Shown here: positions 32,067 through 35,011 of the stretch, piece after piece | Layout of the letters: every line of letters begins with the position of its first letter | How positions within the stretch are numbered: the first letter of the stretch is position 1 | Notes under the pieces: generated by a model | What the model was told of the DNA's origin: nothing | Databases searched by the model: none | The model's input: the letters and a program-made list of their open reading frames with translations, nothing else | Position numbers and translations under genes: made by a program | Source: CAZCCV01 sp964497515 | Lineage (GTDB): Bacteria; Armatimonadota; UBA5829; DTLH01 | Assembly: GCA_964497515.1 (NCBI GenBank) | Contig: CAZCCV010000026.1 | Coordinates: forward strand, 1 to 35,011 | Direction: 5' to 3' | Length of the DNA: 35,011 nt

Positions 32067-33608
32067 ATGTCCAGACTGATAGAATGTGTTCCAAACTTCT
32101 CCGAAGGCCGACGGCCTGAGGTGCTTGCTGCTATTGTGGCGGCCATTGCCAGTATCGAGGACATCAGGGTAATAGGTCAGGAAATGGATAGAGATCACAA
32201 CCGCGCGGTGGTCACCTTTGTTGGCGAGCCAGAAGCGGTGAAAGCTGCAGCATTTGCTGGTTGCGCTAAGGCTAGCGAGCTGATAGACCTCACTTCACAC
32301 ACTGGAGTGCACCCCCGAATCGGCGCGACAGACGTCATCCCACTGATTCCCATATCCGATGTAACCGTAGAAGAGTGTATAGCAATTGCGCAAGAACTTG
32401 GTAGGCTGATAGCAGACAGATTGGGTATTCCTGTCTATTTGTACGAGAAAGCTGCCGCCAGACCAGACAGGCAGAACCTTGCAGATGTTCGTAAGAGGCA
32501 GTTTGAAGGATTGAAGCAGGCGATAGAGCAAGACCCTAACCGCGTCCCGGATTATGGTGAACCAAGAATCCACTCTACCGCTGGAGCTACAGCCGTTGGT
32601 GTACGGGATTTCTTGATTGCATACAACGTGCACCTCGACACTGATCGCCTCGATATCGCTCGTGAGATAGCATCGACAGTTCGGCAAAAAGGAGGGGGAT
32701 TCCCCTTTGTCAAGGCAAATGGCTTTGAAACTAAAGAGCGAGGGTGCGTTCAAGTATCGATGAACCTAACGAACTACAGGGTGAGCGGGATGCACCACGT
32801 CTTTGAATTCATCAAATGTGAAGCCGAACGCTGTGGTGTGAATGTTCTGGATAGCGAGCTTGTAGGATTAGTGCCTCTAGAAGCTCTGCTGGACACTTCC
32901 AAACACTATCTGCACTTACAAAATCTGAGCAGAGATCAAGTGCTGGAAAACAGGCTTTGGAAAGGTGAACCGATAGATTCTGCGCCGAATAGCTTCCTCG
33001 ATAGTGTTGCTGCAAAGACACCAACGCCTGGCGGCGGAAGTGTCGCAGCACTAGTCGGAGCTCTTGCTGCTGCTCTAGGTTCGATGGTCTGCCGGCTCAC
33101 GGTTGGTCGCAAAGATTATGAAGCTGTCTCCGAAGAATTGAGCTCTGCCTTGAGAAAAACAGAGCGTCTTAGACGAAGACTCACCGAGACTATAAAAATC
33201 GATGCTAATACCTATAGCAAGGTGATACAGACTATCCGCACCAAGGCGGAGACCCCCGATGCGGCTGCAGCTAAGAGAGCCGCACTGCAGAGCGCTTACA
33301 AAAAAGCAGCAGAAGTGCCGCTTGATATGATGCTCGATATTGAGGTTCTGGTAACCAGTCTCAAACAAATTGCGTCAGAAGGCAATGTGAACGCAGCGTC
33401 AGATATCGGGGTTGCAGCACTGATGGCTCGAGCGGCCTGTGAGGGCGCCTGCCTCAATATTGAAACAAACGTGTTGCATTTGAATGACTCAGCGTTTCGA
33501 TTGAGTGCAACTGCACGTGCCAACGAGATCAACGACTCCGTCGGTAAGGCTGTGAGTGAGATTCTCGACATTGTGCGATCAAGAACACAAAGCAACGTTC
33601 TTGGCTGA
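32067..33608 (+). CDS. ftcD: Bifunctional formiminotransferase-cyclodeaminase
   Basis: A 513-residue protein that joins both FTCD activities: glutamate formiminotransferase (about 1-300) and formimidoyltetrahydrofolate cyclodeaminase (about 310-513). It moves the formimino group of formiminoglutamate to tetrahydrofolate and forms methenyl-THF, linking histidine breakdown to one-carbon metabolism. HTGVHPRIGATDVIP carries His82, equal in number to the known catalytic His of the transferase. The cyclodeaminase starts with the TPTPGGGSVAALVGALAAAL segment (near 315-335). GGAGGAG lies 5-6 nt before ATG 32067. No hut genes are close by. In many bacteria the two domains are separate genes, so the full fusion is notable but not rare. 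Confidence 0.93.
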   Translation: MSRLIECVPNFSEGRRPEVLAAIVAAIASIEDIRVIGQEMDRDHNRAVVTFVGEPEAVKAAAFAGCAKASELIDLTSHTGVHPRIGATDVIPLIPISDVTVEECIAIAQELGRLIADRLGIPVYLYEKAAARPDRQNLADVRKRQFEGLKQAIEQDPNRVPDYGEPRIHSTAGATAVGVRDFLIAYNVHLDTDRLDIAREIASTVRQKGGGFPFVKANGFETKERGCVQVSMNLTNYRVSGMHHVFEFIKCEAERCGVNVLDSELVGLVPLEALLDTSKHYLHLQNLSRDQVLENRLWKGEPIDSAPNSFLDSVAAKTPTPGGGSVAALVGALAAALGSMVCRLTVGRKDYEAVSEELSSALRKTERLRRRLTETIKIDANTYSKVIQTIRTKAETPDAAAAKRAALQSAYKKAAEVPLDMMLDIEVLVTSLKQIASEGNVNAASDIGVAALMARAACEGACLNIETNVLHLNDSAFRLSATARANEINDSVGKAVSEILDIVRSRTQSNVLG

Positions 33609-33808
33609 AGAACATCCGTTACTCACAGTTACTTCTCTGGGTTGTATGGTTTGCTATCTTCAGAATCGCATTGCAGATTGTGTTTTAGCGTAATCTTTGC
33701 TGCTCAAGCACGTCTAGCAATTAGTGAGCGACCGACGCCAAATGCCGTAGGTATGCCCATCTACTAAAACATCGATGGCTCCGCAAAACTAAAACGGAGG
33801 AACCTCTA

Positions 33809-34891
33809 ATGCGCAGAATCGTTCTGTGCGCGTGTGTCTGCACGGCTATTCTTCTGGCTGCCGTCTGCTGCACGGGTGCACCCGAGCCGAACGGAATCGG
33901 CAAGAAGACAATTAATGTTATTGTCATCAATTTCGACCCAATCTTGAAGACGCGGGACAATCAACCGCTGCACGTCTATATGAAATGGTCAGACCCTTGG
34001 GTGTTGACCGACAAAATGGTCGAAGATGCTCACAAAGCCAGCCAAGGTTATGTAAACTACAAAATCGTAGAAAAGATCAATTACGATGGTTTTACCACTT
34101 TCCGCAATGGATTCACCTACACGGAAGAGTCTTTCCTGGAGATGTGGGAAAAAGACCGCAGCAAAGCCAACGATGGAGCTACGAGCTTCAAGTGGATCTA
34201 TGAGAAGTTCGATCTTCCCAACAAGATCAAAAAGCACGACGCAACCGAAATCTGGTTGTGGGGCGCTCCATATATGTCCTGGGACGAACTGCACTGGAAG
34301 ACACCCGGCGACAAGATTCCCTATCAGACCGACAACCCATGGTTCTATAGACCGTACGACATTCCGGATGTAGGCAAAACCATTTGGATAATGGGGTGGA
34401 ACTACGAGCGCGGTGAAGGCGAAATGCTGGAGAGCTATTGTCACAGAATCGAGAGCGTGCTCTCGCTTACCGTGGGCAAGGGTGTTTGGGATTTCAAGAA
34501 AAACCCTGACAACGATTGGGTGAAGTTTACCAAAATCGACCGGGACTTCCCAGGCGAATCCGAGGTCGGCAGTGTTCACTGTGCACCAAACTCAAACAGC
34601 GATTACGACTGGAACAACGAGAAGGAAGTCTACACATACGCCGACGATTGGCTGACATATCCGAATCTTCCACGAGTTAAGAAGCTCCTGAACGCCAAAT
34701 CAGGTGGATGGGATGGCATCATCAATCACCACATTTGGTGGATGACCCGCATTCCCCACAACCCGGGAATCACCAATGGCTTCTACAACAACTGGTGGGA
34801 GTATATCGTGAACTACGACGAGGCGATGAAGAAGCTTCCACCGCCCGGAGCAACCTTCGAAAAAGCCAAAGTCGCGATGTATGCGAATTAA
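33809..34891 (+). CDS. Secreted protein of unknown function
   Basis: A 360-residue protein with a Sec signal peptide: basic start, hydrophobic core (4-20) with three Cys, and likely cleavage near residue 23-24 (CTGA). A lipobox reading is less convincing but possible. The mature part is rich in Trp, Tyr, Asp and Lys. Conserved-looking segments are ATEIWLWGAPYMSWDELHW, WIMGWNYERGEGEMLESYCHR and WDGIINHHIWWMTRIPH. These His/Glu/Asp-rich stretches could form a metal or glycan site, but I recognise no named family. CGGAGGAA is 7 nt before the ATG. About 200 bp of noncoding DNA separates it from ftcD, so it probably has its own promoter, which I could not place. A GC-rich hairpin follows 14 nt after the stop. 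Confidence 0.8.
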   Translation: MRRIVLCACVCTAILLAAVCCTGAPEPNGIGKKTINVIVINFDPILKTRDNQPLHVYMKWSDPWVLTDKMVEDAHKASQGYVNYKIVEKINYDGFTTFRNGFTYTEESFLEMWEKDRSKANDGATSFKWIYEKFDLPNKIKKHDATEIWLWGAPYMSWDELHWKTPGDKIPYQTDNPWFYRPYDIPDVGKTIWIMGWNYERGEGEMLESYCHRIESVLSLTVGKGVWDFKKNPDNDWVKFTKIDRDFPGESEVGSVHCAPNSNSDYDWNNEKEVYTYADDWLTYPNLPRVKKLLNAKSGGWDGIINHHIWWMTRIPHNPGITNGFYNNWWEYIVNYDEAMKKLPPPGATFEKAKVAMYAN

Positions 34892-34905
34892 CTGCTAGCA
34901 AATGG

Positions 34906-34927
34906 GGCGGGGGAGGAATCCCCCGCC
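34906..34927 (+). terminator. Hairpin after the secreted-protein gene
   Basis: GGCGGGGG (34906-34913) and CCCCCGCC (34920-34927) form a perfect 8-bp GC stem with a 6-nt loop, 14 nt after the stop codon. A pyrimidine-rich stretch follows rather than a true U-tract. Confidence 0.6.
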
Positions 34928-35011
34928 AAACCCTCCTCTTGCTCTGTATTTCTGGCCTGGGTGCGTGTCAAAGTTACGGAAAAAGGGGAGGCTGAAAAAA
35001 GATTGGAATAC

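Overview
The window is a chromosomal segment with roughly balanced base composition. It looks like a diderm bacterium of the Terrabacteria kind, and I would guess an uncultured Armatimonadota or a close relative. This is inference. The mix behind it is Rex, MutS2, an Eis-like acetyltransferase and cytidine deaminase (common in Terrabacteria) together with apolipoprotein N-acyltransferase Lnt, which implies an outer membrane and triacylated lipoproteins. A DUF6754-like membrane operon and several secreted proteins without clear relatives also fit. I saw no rRNA, tRNA, CRISPR array, insertion sequence, integrase or phage gene.

Layout. 1-2893: a secreted PKD-domain protein, a UbiA-family decaprenyl-phosphate phosphoribosyltransferase-like enzyme and a YycJ/WalJ-type metallo-beta-lactamase-fold hydrolase. 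2890-6648: a tightly packed four-gene membrane operon of unknown function with its own sigma70-type promoter. 6672-12510: threonine ammonia-lyase, a GH4 alpha-galactosidase-like enzyme and a GH38 alpha-mannosidase, each followed by a strong hairpin. 12757-14361 (minus): a formamidopyrimidine-glycosylase-like protein lacking the catalytic proline, and a tail-anchored unknown protein. 14458-16040: rex, with a promoter and a probable Rex operator, followed by an MscS channel. 21204-16056 (minus): mutS2, cdd, mtlD and an Eis-like acetyltransferase gene, driven by a promoter that predicts a nearly leaderless mutS2 mRNA. 22931-21396 (minus): a 15-repeat ankyrin protein. 23331-26726: a cassette of DUF488 protein, an overlapping 53-residue small protein and a TPR-RecQ fusion helicase. 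27446-26763 (minus) and 27506-29044: a lipoprotein gene divergent from lnt. 29265-29107 (minus): a 52-residue membrane protein. 31850-29381 (minus): der, plsY and an AMMECR1-domain gene. 32067-34891: a bifunctional FtcD and a secreted protein of unknown function.

How the genes work together. Several are conserved housekeeping functions: Der (ribosome assembly), PlsY (phospholipid start), Lnt (lipoprotein maturation), Rex (NADH/NAD sensing) and MscS (osmotic safety). The glycoside hydrolases and MtlD point to use of plant or microbial sugars. IlvA and FtcD handle threonine and histidine-derived formimino groups. The least understood parts are the four-gene membrane operon, the DUF488/small protein/TPR-RecQ cassette, and the inactive-looking Fpg-like protein beside a tail-anchored partner.

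Two regulatory patterns recur. Four promoters share a 17-bp spacer and a TGG-extended -10. Most genes end with perfect 8-12 bp hairpins that lack a U-tract, and four of these start 31-33 nt after the stop codon.
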